Part shown: in pieces, positions 14,829 to 21,509 of the stretch | How the letters are laid out: the number at the start of each line of letters is the position of its first letter | Position numbering within the stretch: the stretch's first letter is position 1 | Source of the DNA: Candidatus Dormiibacterota bacterium | Lineage (GTDB): Bacteria > Chloroflexota > Dormibacteria > Dormibacterales > Dormibacteraceae | Direction of reading: 5' to 3' | DNA: 21,509 nt | NCBI GenBank assembly: GCA_003151665.1 | Contig: PLYD01000095.1 | Span: 5,383 to 26,891 of the forward strand | The notes under the pieces: generated by a model | Database searches by the model: none | What the model was told of the DNA's origin: nothing | The model's input: only the letters and a program-made list of their open reading frames with translations | Made by a program: the position numbers and the translations under genes

Positions 14829-16501
14829 CGCGTCTTGTGGAGGTGGATGAGCACCACCTCCCAGTCGGGAAGGTTCCAAGGAGCCGGGGCCGCATATGGA
14901 TTCGCCGCCGTTGGCCAACCGCCTAAATCCAGAGTCGAATACTCGTACCAGGCCACGCCCTCTGTGATCGGGATGACCGGAACGTCCTCCAGCATGATCG
15001 CCTCGACCTGCTTGATCAGGTCGTGCTGCTTGCCGGAGTCGGTGGTGGCGCCGAACTGGTCGAACAGGGTGTCCGCTGCGGGGTTGTTGTACCGGCCATA
15101 GTCTCCTGCCGCCGTGGCTCCGAGCGCGGCCGTGGTCGCGCTGTCCAGTGTGTTGCGAAGCTCGTAGTAAGGCGTCGGCCCGGGAGATGTGTTGAGCGAG
15201 CCGTACGCGAGGTCGAAGTTACCGGTGAAGAGCTTGTCGAAATACGTGCTGCTGTCGAGGTTTTGAGCCTTTAGCTCGATGCCGAGCTGCTTGAGGTTGT
15301 CCTGGATCGCCTGCACCGACGCGACCCAGTCCGTGTAGCCGGCGAGGTCGATGATTGAGAACGAAAGCTTCCTGCCAGACGAGTCCTGGTAGATCCCCGA
15401 GCTGCCCTTGGTGTAGCCCGCCTGCCGTAGGAGGCCGGCCGCCTTCGCCTGATCGAATTTGTAGCTGTACTTCGCCGCCTGCCCCTGGTCGATCCAGCTG
15501 TCGAACGTGGGCGACAGGACGCCGGTCTGGTTGCCGGGCGGCTCGTAACCGTACTCGCCTATCTGGGAGACGCTGCCACGGTCGATTGCATACGCAAAGG
15601 CCTGACGCACCAGCTTGTTGTTAAGTGGCGACCTCTTGACGTTGAACCAGATGTTGACGTTGTTGATCGGCGGAAACCAGTACTTGTTGTGTATGGGGTC
15701 CCTCGCACCGTAATAGGTGCCGATGTTGGGGATGAACTGGCCGCCCCACTGCGCCTGGCCTGACGCCAAGGCCAGGTTCGCTGGATCGTTGTCGACGAAA
15801 GCCGGGTAGTTGACCGTGTCGAGATATGGCACCCCTTTCTGCCAGTAAGTCGGGTTCCGGCTGTATCTGATGTTCTGCCCTGTGCACTCGCTCATCGTGA
15901 AAGGCCCGGTACCGACCGGAGCTATGACCACCTGTGTCGCGGGTTTCGCGTAGCCGGACCAGATGTGTTGCGGGACGATCGGGGTCTGGCTGGCGACCTG
16001 GTAGAAGCTCGGCACAGCAGGCTGCCTGAAGGCCATGATCACCTTGTCCGCGCCCTCCTGCTTGACGCTGGACAGCACCCGCCAATCCGACATTAGATCA
16101 AGCTCCGGGTATTCGTTCAAAAGATTGAACGTGAACACCACGTCGGCTGCAGTGAATGCCTGACCGTCGCTCCATTGGACCCCGTGGCGGATGTTGAAGG
16201 TGAGCGTCCTCGCATCGGCGCTCCACGAGTAATCGCTGGCGAGCCATGGTGTCCTCGTGTCGTTGAGAAGGTTGTCGTAAACCAGCGGTTCGTAAAGAAT
16301 GCCGAACGACTGGCCGCTCATTGGCGACTTATAAGGGTTGAAATCGCATTGCCAAAGTGCGCCCGTCTCGTTGGCGATCGTCACGGTGCCGCCCGTCATT
16401 GGCTTCGATGGCGTGGGACCGGACGTCGTGCACCCAACACAGGCCCCGAGCGCCAGGGTCAGGGACGCCAACCAGCCGACGACTCGACCAACCCGCCTCA
16501 T
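14825..16501 (-). CDS. ABC transporter oligopeptide/dipeptide-binding lipoprotein (SBP family 5)
   Basis: 558-aa extracytoplasmic substrate-binding protein of the OppA/DppA type (SBP_bac_5), which captures peptides, nickel or glycosides for an ABC importer. The start is ATG 16499-16501 (MRRVGRVVGWLASL), giving a lipoprotein signal with lipobox LGAC at 18-21 (a second Cys at 24). Family signatures follow: FNPYKSP, GILYEPLVY, WSADARTLTFNIRHGVQWSDGQ split around ADVVFTFN, VGTGPFTMSE, YAIDRGSVSQIGEYG. An upstream GTG at 16505-16507 is possible. No permease or ATPase gene is adjacent in the window, so it is an orphan SBP. It is divergent from a HEWMH protein over 103 bp. The substrate cannot be called. 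Confidence 0.92.
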   Translation of the reverse strand: MRRVGRVVGWLASLTLALGACVGCTTSGPTPSKPMTGGTVTIANETGALWQCDFNPYKSPMSGQSFGILYEPLVYDNLLNDTRTPWLASDYSWSADARTLTFNIRHGVQWSDGQAFTAADVVFTFNLLNEYPELDLMSDWRVLSSVKQEGADKVIMAFRQPAVPSFYQVASQTPIVPQHIWSGYAKPATQVVIAPVGTGPFTMSECTGQNIRYSRNPTYWQKGVPYLDTVNYPAFVDNDPANLALASGQAQWGGQFIPNIGTYYGARDPIHNKYWFPPINNVNIWFNVKRSPLNNKLVRQAFAYAIDRGSVSQIGEYGYEPPGNQTGVLSPTFDSWIDQGQAAKYSYKFDQAKAAGLLRQAGYTKGSSGIYQDSSGRKLSFSIIDLAGYTDWVASVQAIQDNLKQLGIELKAQNLDSSTYFDKLFTGNFDLAYGSLNTSPGPTPYYELRNTLDSATTAALGATAAGDYGRYNNPAADTLFDQFGATTDSGKQHDLIKQVEAIMLEDVPVIPITEGVAWYEYSTLDLGGWPTAANPYAAPAPWNLPDWEVVLIHLHKTR

Positions 16502-16604
16502 GCGCACACGGGCATCTTGGCAGCCATGTCCAATGGGATCGACTCGATAATCCTCGGTTAGCGCAGCGCGCGGTCGACCGGGATGCCTCGCGTACTCTTT
16601 GGCA

Positions 16605-17102
16605 ATGGTCGTCCGAAGCGAGCTGGCGGGCCTGTCAGACGCCGAAGCGAGGCGCATCTTCGATGGGCTTCCCCGTGCCGGGGACTACGAGGTCGTCGTC
16701 AAGCCGCTCCGCTACCGCACGCGACCGCATCTCGCCGCCCGATGCGAGTTCGAGGAGCACCGGATCGTGCTCCAGGTACCAGTGCCTTTCCGGCCGTTCA
16801 AGGAGCCTGTCATCTTCGCTGCGCGGCGCAAGCGCGGGCCCGGGATGCGCTTTGCGTGGGCGTCCGAGACGGTGTCTTTCCGGCTCAGGCGAGAAGTTCT
16901 CCGGTTCCTTTACTGCCATGAGTGGATGCACTGGTACCTGTACGAAGCGCTGGGCAAGCGATCCTCAGCCGAGACCGCGTGCGACAGGTTCGCGCTGAGA
17001 AACTTCCGGCGCCCTCAGGTCACTACGGCTGACGCCGACGAGGCCCTCAGGCGACGCCGGACGTCAGCCACCAGTACTCGCAGTCGGGCTCGAGTCGGCT
17101 GA
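16605..17102 (+). CDS. Small HExxH metallopeptidase-like protein
   Basis: 165-aa cytoplasmic protein without signal or membrane segment. The zinc-binding helix FLYCHEWMHWYLYEALGK has HEWMH at 105-109; the following SAETACDRFALRNF supplies Glu123 or Asp127 as a third ligand. Motif and spacing resemble SprT-like or similar minimal zincins, but the family is not certain. A basic C-terminal tail (RRRRTSATSTRSR) could bind nucleic acid or be artefactual read-through, as it lies over the convergent gene (39-bp overlap). ATG 16605 chosen; a TTG two codons earlier is possible. Divergent from the orphan peptide-binding lipoprotein. Confidence 0.72.
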   Translation: MVVRSELAGLSDAEARRIFDGLPRAGDYEVVVKPLRYRTRPHLAARCEFEEHRIVLQVPVPFRPFKEPVIFAARRKRGPGMRFAWASETVSFRLRREVLRFLYCHEWMHWYLYEALGKRSSAETACDRFALRNFRRPQVTTADADEALRRRRTSATSTRSRARVG

Positions 17103-17474
17103 CGAAAAGGCTGCGCGCATCTTCTTGCCGCGCAGGAGAGCGATCACCGCAAACGGCAGCGCGATATTCACCATCAGCGACACCGGACCCCGATTGGCGC
17201 CGATAGGAATCAACAGGAGGAGGGTCGAGCCCACAAGGCAGGTACCTTCCAGGGCCAGCGTCCACCGGCGCGAGCGGTGCGAGCGGCGCACGAGGCCGAT
17301 CGCCAGCAGACAGGCCAGCCCGGCGAGCACCCATGAAGCAATCCCCAGCGGCACCATCCAGGGCTCGCCCGCCAGCGCGAATGGAAAAGCGGAGAGGCCG
17401 GCCGAGAACCAGAAGGTCGCCTGCATAAGGAGGAGGACGAATGCCGCTTCGGGACGTGAGCTCGGGTCGCTCAT
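17064..17474 (-). CDS. Four-TM membrane protein, unknown function
   Basis: 136-aa integral membrane protein with four predicted helices (about 9-31, 37-62, 72-92, 96-114) and basic loops (RRSHRSRR between TM2 and TM3, RGKKMR after TM4). No recognised family. The ATG overlaps the stop of the preceding His-rich membrane protein gene (ATGA, 17471-17474), so the two are translationally coupled and probably work together. The same frame is open up to 17600, but an earlier start would run deep into the neighbour. The 3' end overlaps the convergent HEWMH gene by 39 bp. Confidence 0.75.
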   Translation of the reverse strand: MSDPSSRPEAAFVLLLMQATFWFSAGLSAFPFALAGEPWMVPLGIASWVLAGLACLLAIGLVRRSHRSRRWTLALEGTCLVGSTLLLLIPIGANRGPVSLMVNIALPFAVIALLRGKKMRAAFSSADSSPTASTGG

Positions 17475-18553
17475 GCGCTCGCCTGCACGGCAGCGACCGC
17501 GCGCGGATCGATATCCACCGCGAAGGGTCCGCTTGGGTTGTTGACGATCCACACGTGGAGCATCGGTGCCACGCTGATGTCGATAGAGCCGACGGGGCAC
17601 GTTGCAAACGGCGTCATGAGGCTGAACTCAAGACCGAGCGGGGTGACACAGATGTTTTCGTGCTCGTGCCACGCGGTCAAGGGACCGCCCGGATCCGGGC
17701 CGAACTGGCCGATGTGCTGCATCTGGAACATCGCGCCGATCAGCACGGGACCGCGCCGAGTGTTGGCGTAGACTAGACCTTGGGGCCGCTGCGGATCCAT
17801 CACATAGCCGGCCTTGACGTATGCGTCGTTCATCCAGTGCGTCGACGGAAGGTTGCCAGGGCCGCCAGGCCGATAGCCGGCCTTCCAGGCCAGGCGCCAG
17901 TCCTCGTACGGGGCGATGGCGGCCTTGGTCTCGGCGTAGAGCTGCGCCGCGGCCGCCTCCTGCTCAGGCGTGGCGACCGCGTTGGTGGTCTGTAGGACGG
18001 CGCCAATGTGAACGTGCCGGGCGCCGGCTGTGGACAGGTCGACGCCCCAGATCGTGGCGCCGCTGACCACCGTAAGCAACGGCAGGCTGGTCGCCAGCGC
18101 CGCCCAGTACCATGCGCGGTCACGGGGACGCGCCTCACCCCTCACTGGGACCAGGACGAATCCGAGCGCGGTCAGCTCGAGCAGCTTGGTGGCCAGCGCG
18201 ACCTGGTCCGGCGTGTCGAAGCCGAAGGCGATGAAAACGAGGTATCCCAGCAGCGTCGCTACGAGCAAGACCGATGACGCGAGCCTCCACCACCGCCAGG
18301 TGAACGCCGCCGCGAGGACGATGTAAGCCACTCCGTTCCCGACGAATAGCGCAGCGGTGATGGGTTCGCCGAGATGGGTCGGAACAAGGCCGAGGTGGAT
18401 CGCACCGGCCATCGCCATCAGGATGGCGGCGGCGCGCATGGTCCCGGGTACCGCGCGATGCGCCGGCATAAGGCGCATCACGATCAGGGCGATCGGAAGG
18501 GCTATCAGGCCGGCGTACAGACCGATTGCGTGATCAGGTGAAATGTCGAACAT
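17471..18553 (-). CDS. Six-TM membrane protein with C-terminal His/Cys-rich extracytoplasmic domain, unknown function
   Basis: 360-aa protein. The N-terminal half has about six membrane helices (10-30, 39-58, 64-84, 91-111, 118-137, 149-169). The C-terminal half (175-360) is soluble with strongly patterned residues: THWMNDAYV (His239), FQMQH (His280), GGPLTAWHEHENIC (His296, His298, Cys302), Cys319-Pro, and MLHVWIVNNPSGPFA (His333). I recall the same WHxHxNxC and MxHVW...GPFA plan in uncharacterised actinobacterial proteins, from memory and unchecked. The His/Cys cluster suggests metal or haem binding outside the membrane; this is inference. It starts with ATG 22 bp after the histidine kinase stop and is coupled to the four-TM gene, so it is likely part of the two-component operon. 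Confidence 0.75.
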   Translation of the reverse strand: MFDISPDHAIGLYAGLIALPIALIVMRLMPAHRAVPGTMRAAAILMAMAGAIHLGLVPTHLGEPITAALFVGNGVAYIVLAAAFTWRWWRLASSVLLVATLLGYLVFIAFGFDTPDQVALATKLLELTALGFVLVPVRGEARPRDRAWYWAALATSLPLLTVVSGATIWGVDLSTAGARHVHIGAVLQTTNAVATPEQEAAAAQLYAETKAAIAPYEDWRLAWKAGYRPGGPGNLPSTHWMNDAYVKAGYVMDPQRPQGLVYANTRRGPVLIGAMFQMQHIGQFGPDPGGPLTAWHEHENICVTPLGLEFSLMTPFATCPVGSIDISVAPMLHVWIVNNPSGPFAVDIDPRAVAAVQASA

Positions 18554-18575
18554 GCCGTCATCGTCGGACCCCTAC

Positions 18576-19964
18576 CTAAGAGGTCCGTAAGAAAGGCAGG
18601 TCGACGAAAAAGCCTGCGCCGCCGTCCGGGCTGCCGGCCGCGACGATGCGGCCGTGATGCTGGTCGGTGATCCAGCGAGCGATGGAAAGGCCGAGTCCCG
18701 CACCGTGATCGGTCTGGGCGCCCCCTGATCGCGTGCGCGCTGCGTCGGACTTGAAGAAGCGCTCAAAAACACGGTCACGATCATCGATTGCGATTCCCGA
18801 CCCGTCGTCGCCCACCATCAGACGTGCCCAGTCGCCCTCGACCGCCAGCTGCACGGTGATCTTCGAGCGAGCGAACCGGCTGGCGTTGTCGATCAGGATC
18901 CAGAGCAGCTGTCGGAGCGCGTCTTCGTCGCCGGCCACGCTGGCATCGGCTGCGTCCACCACGACTGTCATGTCGGGATGTAGCGAAGCCGCCTGGCGGC
19001 ACACCCCGGTGATCAGCGGTTTGAGCTGGATCGGCGCCAGCACGAGCTGAAGACCGGAGTCAGCGCGCGCGAGAGTGAGCATTCGGTCGACGAGGCGGGC
19101 CATTCGATCGCTCTCGGCGACGATGTCTCCGGCCGCGGCGCGGCGAACCGAATCGTCGACGGCCGGACCCTGGGACAGCAACCCTGCGTTCCCTTGAATC
19201 GTCGTGAGTGGTGTGCGGAGCTCATGCGAGGCATCGGCCACGAACCGTCTCTGTGACTCGAACGCATCCTGCAGCTGATCGAGCATCCGGTTGAAGCTCG
19301 CGGCCAGCAAGGCCACCTCATCTCTGCTGCGCATGCCGGACAGACGGCGGCCGAAGTCACGGGTCCGGCCGATATCGTCAGCCGCGCCCGCGACGTCTTT
19401 CAACGGCTTGAGCGCCCGGCCCGCGACCAACCACGAAGCGATCAGGGCAGCCAGCAGGGTTGGCACTCCCGAAATCACTAGGAAGCCGACGATGCCCGAT
19501 AGATTGGACTGCGGCACACGCGTCGACTGTCCCGCCACGACGAAGCCGTGCGGGAATGGCTGAGCGTAGATACGGAGCTGCGGGCCGGCGTTGCGGTCGC
19601 CTTGCGTCGCGAACGCGCTGCCCATGCGCGCTGCGTCGTCCAGGATTTGCAAAGGAACGGCCGGGGGCGCGCCGTTCAGCACGCCAGTCGTGTAGATCAG
19701 CGTGCCGTCCGAGCTCAGCACCTCGACGAATACGTCGGTGCTGCTGCGAAGGTCGACCGGGGCGATCACGGGTCGCGGCGCCAGATCAAGGTTCGGGGTG
19801 GTTGCCAGGGCCCCGATCGCAGCTCCCGCGCGGGCCCGAAGGTCCCTGTCCTGGTTGGTATCGACGCTGCGAGACACAAGCCCGTAGATGGCGAGTCCGA
19901 AGATCACCAACGCCAGCGCGACGACGGCGGCCCCAAACAACGCAAGACGGACGCGCAGCGACAC
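18576..19964 (-). CDS. Sensor histidine kinase (HAMP-HisKA-HATPase)
   Basis: 462-aa membrane sensor kinase. Two membrane helices (about 6-29 and 157-180) flank an extracytoplasmic sensor of about 125 residues, followed by HAMP (180-233), HisKA with phospho-acceptor His247 in DASHELRTPL, and HATPase_c with N box (Asn360 in IDNASRF), G1 DDGSGIA (386-392), F box FERFFKS and G2 GAGLGLS (421-427). It autophosphorylates and passes phosphate to the adjacent response regulator. I chose GTG 19962-19964: GAGGG six bases upstream gives a good SD and the stop of the regulator is 2 bp away. The frame is open to 20213, inside the regulator gene, but that extension is not credible. The signal sensed is unknown. 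Confidence 0.94.
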   Translation of the reverse strand: MSLRVRLALFGAAVVALALVIFGLAIYGLVSRSVDTNQDRDLRARAGAAIGALATTPNLDLAPRPVIAPVDLRSSTDVFVEVLSSDGTLIYTTGVLNGAPPAVPLQILDDAARMGSAFATQGDRNAGPQLRIYAQPFPHGFVVAGQSTRVPQSNLSGIVGFLVISGVPTLLAALIASWLVAGRALKPLKDVAGAADDIGRTRDFGRRLSGMRSRDEVALLAASFNRMLDQLQDAFESQRRFVADASHELRTPLTTIQGNAGLLSQGPAVDDSVRRAAAGDIVAESDRMARLVDRMLTLARADSGLQLVLAPIQLKPLITGVCRQAASLHPDMTVVVDAADASVAGDEDALRQLLWILIDNASRFARSKITVQLAVEGDWARLMVGDDGSGIAIDDRDRVFERFFKSDAARTRSGGAQTDHGAGLGLSIARWITDQHHGRIVAAGSPDGGAGFFVDLPFLRTS

Positions 19965-19966
19965 GA

Positions 19967-20635
19967 TCAGCCCTCGCGAAGCGCATAACCCGCGCCGCGA
20001 ACCGTGTGCAGGAGGCGGGCCTCGCCTCCCTCTTCCAACTTTTGGCGCACATAGCCGACGTAGACGGCAACCACGTTGTCTCCTTCCGGCTCGTCTTTCC
20101 AGACCGCTTTCAGCAACTGTTCTCGCGTCAGCACCTGGCGCGGATGACGAAGGAAGTGCTCGAGCAGGTCGAACTCGGTGGCCGTGAGCACGATCGGCCG
20201 AGCTCCTCGCCACACCTCATGGCTTGCCGGCTCGAGCACCAAGTCGGCGAATCTCAGGTGGTCGGCTGGAGCGGTCCTGCGCAGGAGCGCGCGGACCCGA
20301 GCCAGCAGCTCCTGGTACGCGAAGGGCTTGACGAGGTAGTCGTCGGCGCCGCTGTCGAGCCCTTTCACTCTTTCCTCCGTGCCGCCCAGGGCCGTGAGCA
20401 GCAGGATCGGAAACTGGGCGGTCGCGCGCAGTCGGCGGCAAACGCCGATGCCGTCGAGGCCGGGCAGCATCACATCAAGGACCACGAGGTCGGGCGGCTG
20501 CTCGCGCGCTCGCTGCAGGGCCTCCAGACCATCGACCGCCGACTGGACGTCGTGCCCTTCAGCAGTCAGCACGCGCTCGAGGGTGGCGGCGAGGCGGCTG
20601 TCGTCTTCGACGATGAGGATCCTCGGCCGGCCCAT
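19967..20635 (-). CDS. OmpR/PhoB-family response regulator
   Basis: 222-aa transcription factor. The receiver domain (1-118) has acidic pocket Glu10-Asp11-Asp12, phospho-acceptor Asp54 in VVLDVMLPG, Thr81 and Lys103 in DYLVKPF. The winged-helix DNA-binding domain (about 130-222) shows LTATEFDLLEHFLRHPRQVL, AVWKD and TVRGAGYALREG at the end, typical of the MprA/PhoB class. ATG 20633-20635 has no SD, and an AT-rich promoter lies immediately upstream, so the mRNA may be leaderless. It is the first gene of the operon followed by its kinase and two membrane proteins, and is likely to control them. Confidence 0.95.
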   Translation of the reverse strand: MGRPRILIVEDDSRLAATLERVLTAEGHDVQSAVDGLEALQRAREQPPDLVVLDVMLPGLDGIGVCRRLRATAQFPILLLTALGGTEERVKGLDSGADDYLVKPFAYQELLARVRALLRRTAPADHLRFADLVLEPASHEVWRGARPIVLTATEFDLLEHFLRHPRQVLTREQLLKAVWKDEPEGDNVVAVYVGYVRQKLEEGGEARLLHTVRGAGYALREG

Positions 20636-20644
20636 ATGTAGCGA

Positions 20645-20684
20645 TATATAAGCCGGTTGTATGGATTAGATAAGACTGTGCCAA
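20645..20684 (-). promoter_or_regulatory. Putative promoter(s) of the two-component operon
   Basis: On the minus strand two overlapping sigma-70-like candidates exist in an AT-rich island: TTGGCA (20679-20684)-17 bp-TACAAC (20656-20661), and TTATCT (20668-20673)-17 bp-TATATA (20645-20650). The second would start transcription within a few bases of the regulator ATG (20635), giving a leaderless mRNA, which fits the missing SD. Prediction only. Confidence 0.5.
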
Positions 20685-20691
20685 GCTCCGG

Positions 20692-20767
20692 GGCCACCTC
20701 CGGCCACCTAAGGGTGGCCGACTCCCCGCGGAAACGAGGAGTGGGTTCGGCGCCTACAGGGGGCGCC
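20692..20767 (-). terminator. Cluster of hairpins between transglutaminase gene and two-component promoter
   Basis: CGGCCACC-TAAG-GGTGGCCG (20701-20720) is a perfect 8-bp stem with a 4-nt loop. GGCGCC (20749-20754) pairs with GGCGCC (20762-20767), the latter touching the transglutaminase stop. ACTCC/GGAGT (20721-20725, 20738-20742) could form a third weaker stem. A second GGCCACC (20692-20698) could compete for GGTGGCC. No T-run follows. The likely role is termination or 3'-end protection of the transglutaminase mRNA; a regulatory leader is less likely because it lies upstream of the predicted two-component promoter. Confidence 0.5.
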
Positions 20768-21509
20768 TAGATCGCGTACTCCACCTCGGTGAGGGTGACG
20801 CGCTTGTGCGTCACCAGACGGCCGGCCACGCGCGAGATGTAAGACCCGGATGTCGGCGCCACGTCCGAATAATCGGCTCCGACCGCGATCGTCACGTAGT
20901 CCAGGCCGCCCCTGCTGGCATGAGTGGGATCGAACGTCCACGCGATGGCATCTCCGCTGCCATCGCCCACCGGCAGGACGACCTCCACCCACGCATGAGT
21001 TCCGCCCTGCCCAACCAGGTGGCCGGAGACATAACGGGCAGGCAGCTGGGCCGAACGGCAGACCGCAAGCATGATGTGTGCGTAGTCCTGACAGACCCCA
21101 AAACCCTGGGCGAGCGCCTCGGCGGCAGTGGTGTGCACGCCTGTGAGGCCGCCCTTGTAGTGCATCGACTGGTAGACCCAGTCGTTGATCCGGTCGGCAA
21201 GAGGCAGTCCCCAATCAGCGGACTCGGCGAGCTCGGCAGCCGCTCTGACCATACGCGCGTCGGCGCAGGTGAGCTGAGTTGCCTCGAGAAGGTAGCTCTG
21301 CATCGCCCAGCCGGAGGGCAAGCGGTGCAGCTCGTGCGAGCTGCGCTCGACGGTAACCTCGGCAAGAAACTCGATGGCCGAGCTCACGCGCGGGGCAAAG
21401 GCATTGACGATCACGTTGCCGAACCTGTCCTGCTGGTTCTCGAACCGCACTCCGTCGACTCCGGCCGACACCCTGTGGCGGAGGCGCCGCTGGTCGCCAA
21501 ACCGCTCCG
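20767..21509 (-). CDS. Transglutaminase-like (papain-fold) protein, N-terminus outside window
   Basis: The frame is open to the right edge, so at least 247 residues are visible and the start is missing. A bacterial transglutaminase N-terminal beta domain (RFENQQDRFGNVIVNAF and following) precedes the papain-like core with Cys in GFGVCQDYAHIML, His in GGTHAWVEV and Asp in FDPTHA, forming the Cys-His-Asp triad. Such proteins are proteases, amidases or cross-linking enzymes; in bacteria they often accompany alpha-E and circularly permuted ATP-grasp proteins or MoxR/DUF58 systems, which could lie beyond the edge. No membrane segment is visible. A GTG at 21469-21471 exists but would remove family-typical residues. 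The stop is followed by a hairpin cluster. Confidence 0.9.
   Translation of the reverse strand, partial: ERFGDQRRLRHRVSAGVDGVRFENQQDRFGNVIVNAFAPRVSSAIEFLAEVTVERSSHELHRLPSGWAMQSYLLEATQLTCADARMVRAAAELAESADWGLPLADRINDWVYQSMHYKGGLTGVHTTAAEALAQGFGVCQDYAHIMLAVCRSAQLPARYVSGHLVGQGGTHAWVEVVLPVGDGSGDAIAWTFDPTHASRGGLDYVTIAVGADYSDVAPTSGSYISRVAGRLVTHKRVTLTEVEYAI

Noticed and set aside
16538..16548. Palindrome ATCGA-C-TCGAT between the divergent SBP and HEWMH genes
   Set aside because: Short arms and no well-placed promoter boxes; too weak to call an operator.
19460..20641. 393-aa plus-strand open frame
   Set aside because: It is antisense to the histidine kinase and response regulator, both certain; no domain features.
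1..21509. CRISPR, tRNA, rRNA, insertion sequences, attachment sites or phage genes
   Set aside because: Read on both strands: no repeat-spacer arrays, no cloverleaf-like stretches noticed, no transposase or integrase motifs; nothing suggests a mobile island.

Overview
The window is about 21.5 kb of high-GC bacterial chromosome. It is almost fully coding: 24 genes, two of them cut by the window edges, with no tRNA, rRNA, CRISPR array or transposase. About half of the genes start with GTG, SD sequences are often weak or absent, and the content (group II truncated haemoglobin, lipoproteins, OmpR-type two-component pair, a C-terminal WHxHxNxC domain I remember from actinobacterial proteins) suggests a free-living Gram-positive-like lineage. 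Dormibacterota, Chloroflexota and Actinomycetota are all possible. The lineage is inferred from content, not proven.

Left part (1-4545). A MoxR AAA+ ATPase leaves the window on the minus strand, divergent from a lipoprotein ending in a Hint (hedgehog/intein) domain. Converging on that lipoprotein is a minus-strand operon: HAD phosphatase, a phosphofructokinase with pyrophosphate-type residues, a PduO-type cobalamin adenosyltransferase and a membrane-anchored alpha/beta hydrolase.

Middle (4610-13238). A DUF2254-like membrane protein is followed on the minus strand by an operon of an Fsr-like MFS transporter, a DUF2268-like HExxH protease and a trHbO globin. The MFS gene is separated by only 22 bp from a divergent ornithine-cyclodeaminase/mu-crystallin gene. 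A second minus operon holds an SDR-fold protein whose catalytic Lys is replaced by His, a CPA2 cation/proton antiporter with a degenerate regulatory domain, and a metallophosphoesterase.

Right part (13282-21509). Two small plus-strand membrane/secreted proteins with strong Shine-Dalgarno sites precede a YceI-like anchored protein. An orphan oligopeptide-binding lipoprotein lies divergent from a small HEWMH metallopeptidase-like protein. Next is a probable four-gene minus operon: response regulator, histidine kinase, a six-TM protein with an uncharacterised His/Cys-rich extracytoplasmic domain, and a four-TM protein. A transglutaminase-like protein enters from the right edge; a cluster of hairpins separates it from the two-component promoter.

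The most interesting points are the two-component operon with its uncharacterised His-rich membrane protein, the Hint-domain lipoprotein, the SDR with an altered active site, and the packing: all five convergent gene pairs overlap, three of them sharing a palindromic 4-bp stop (TTAA or CTAG).
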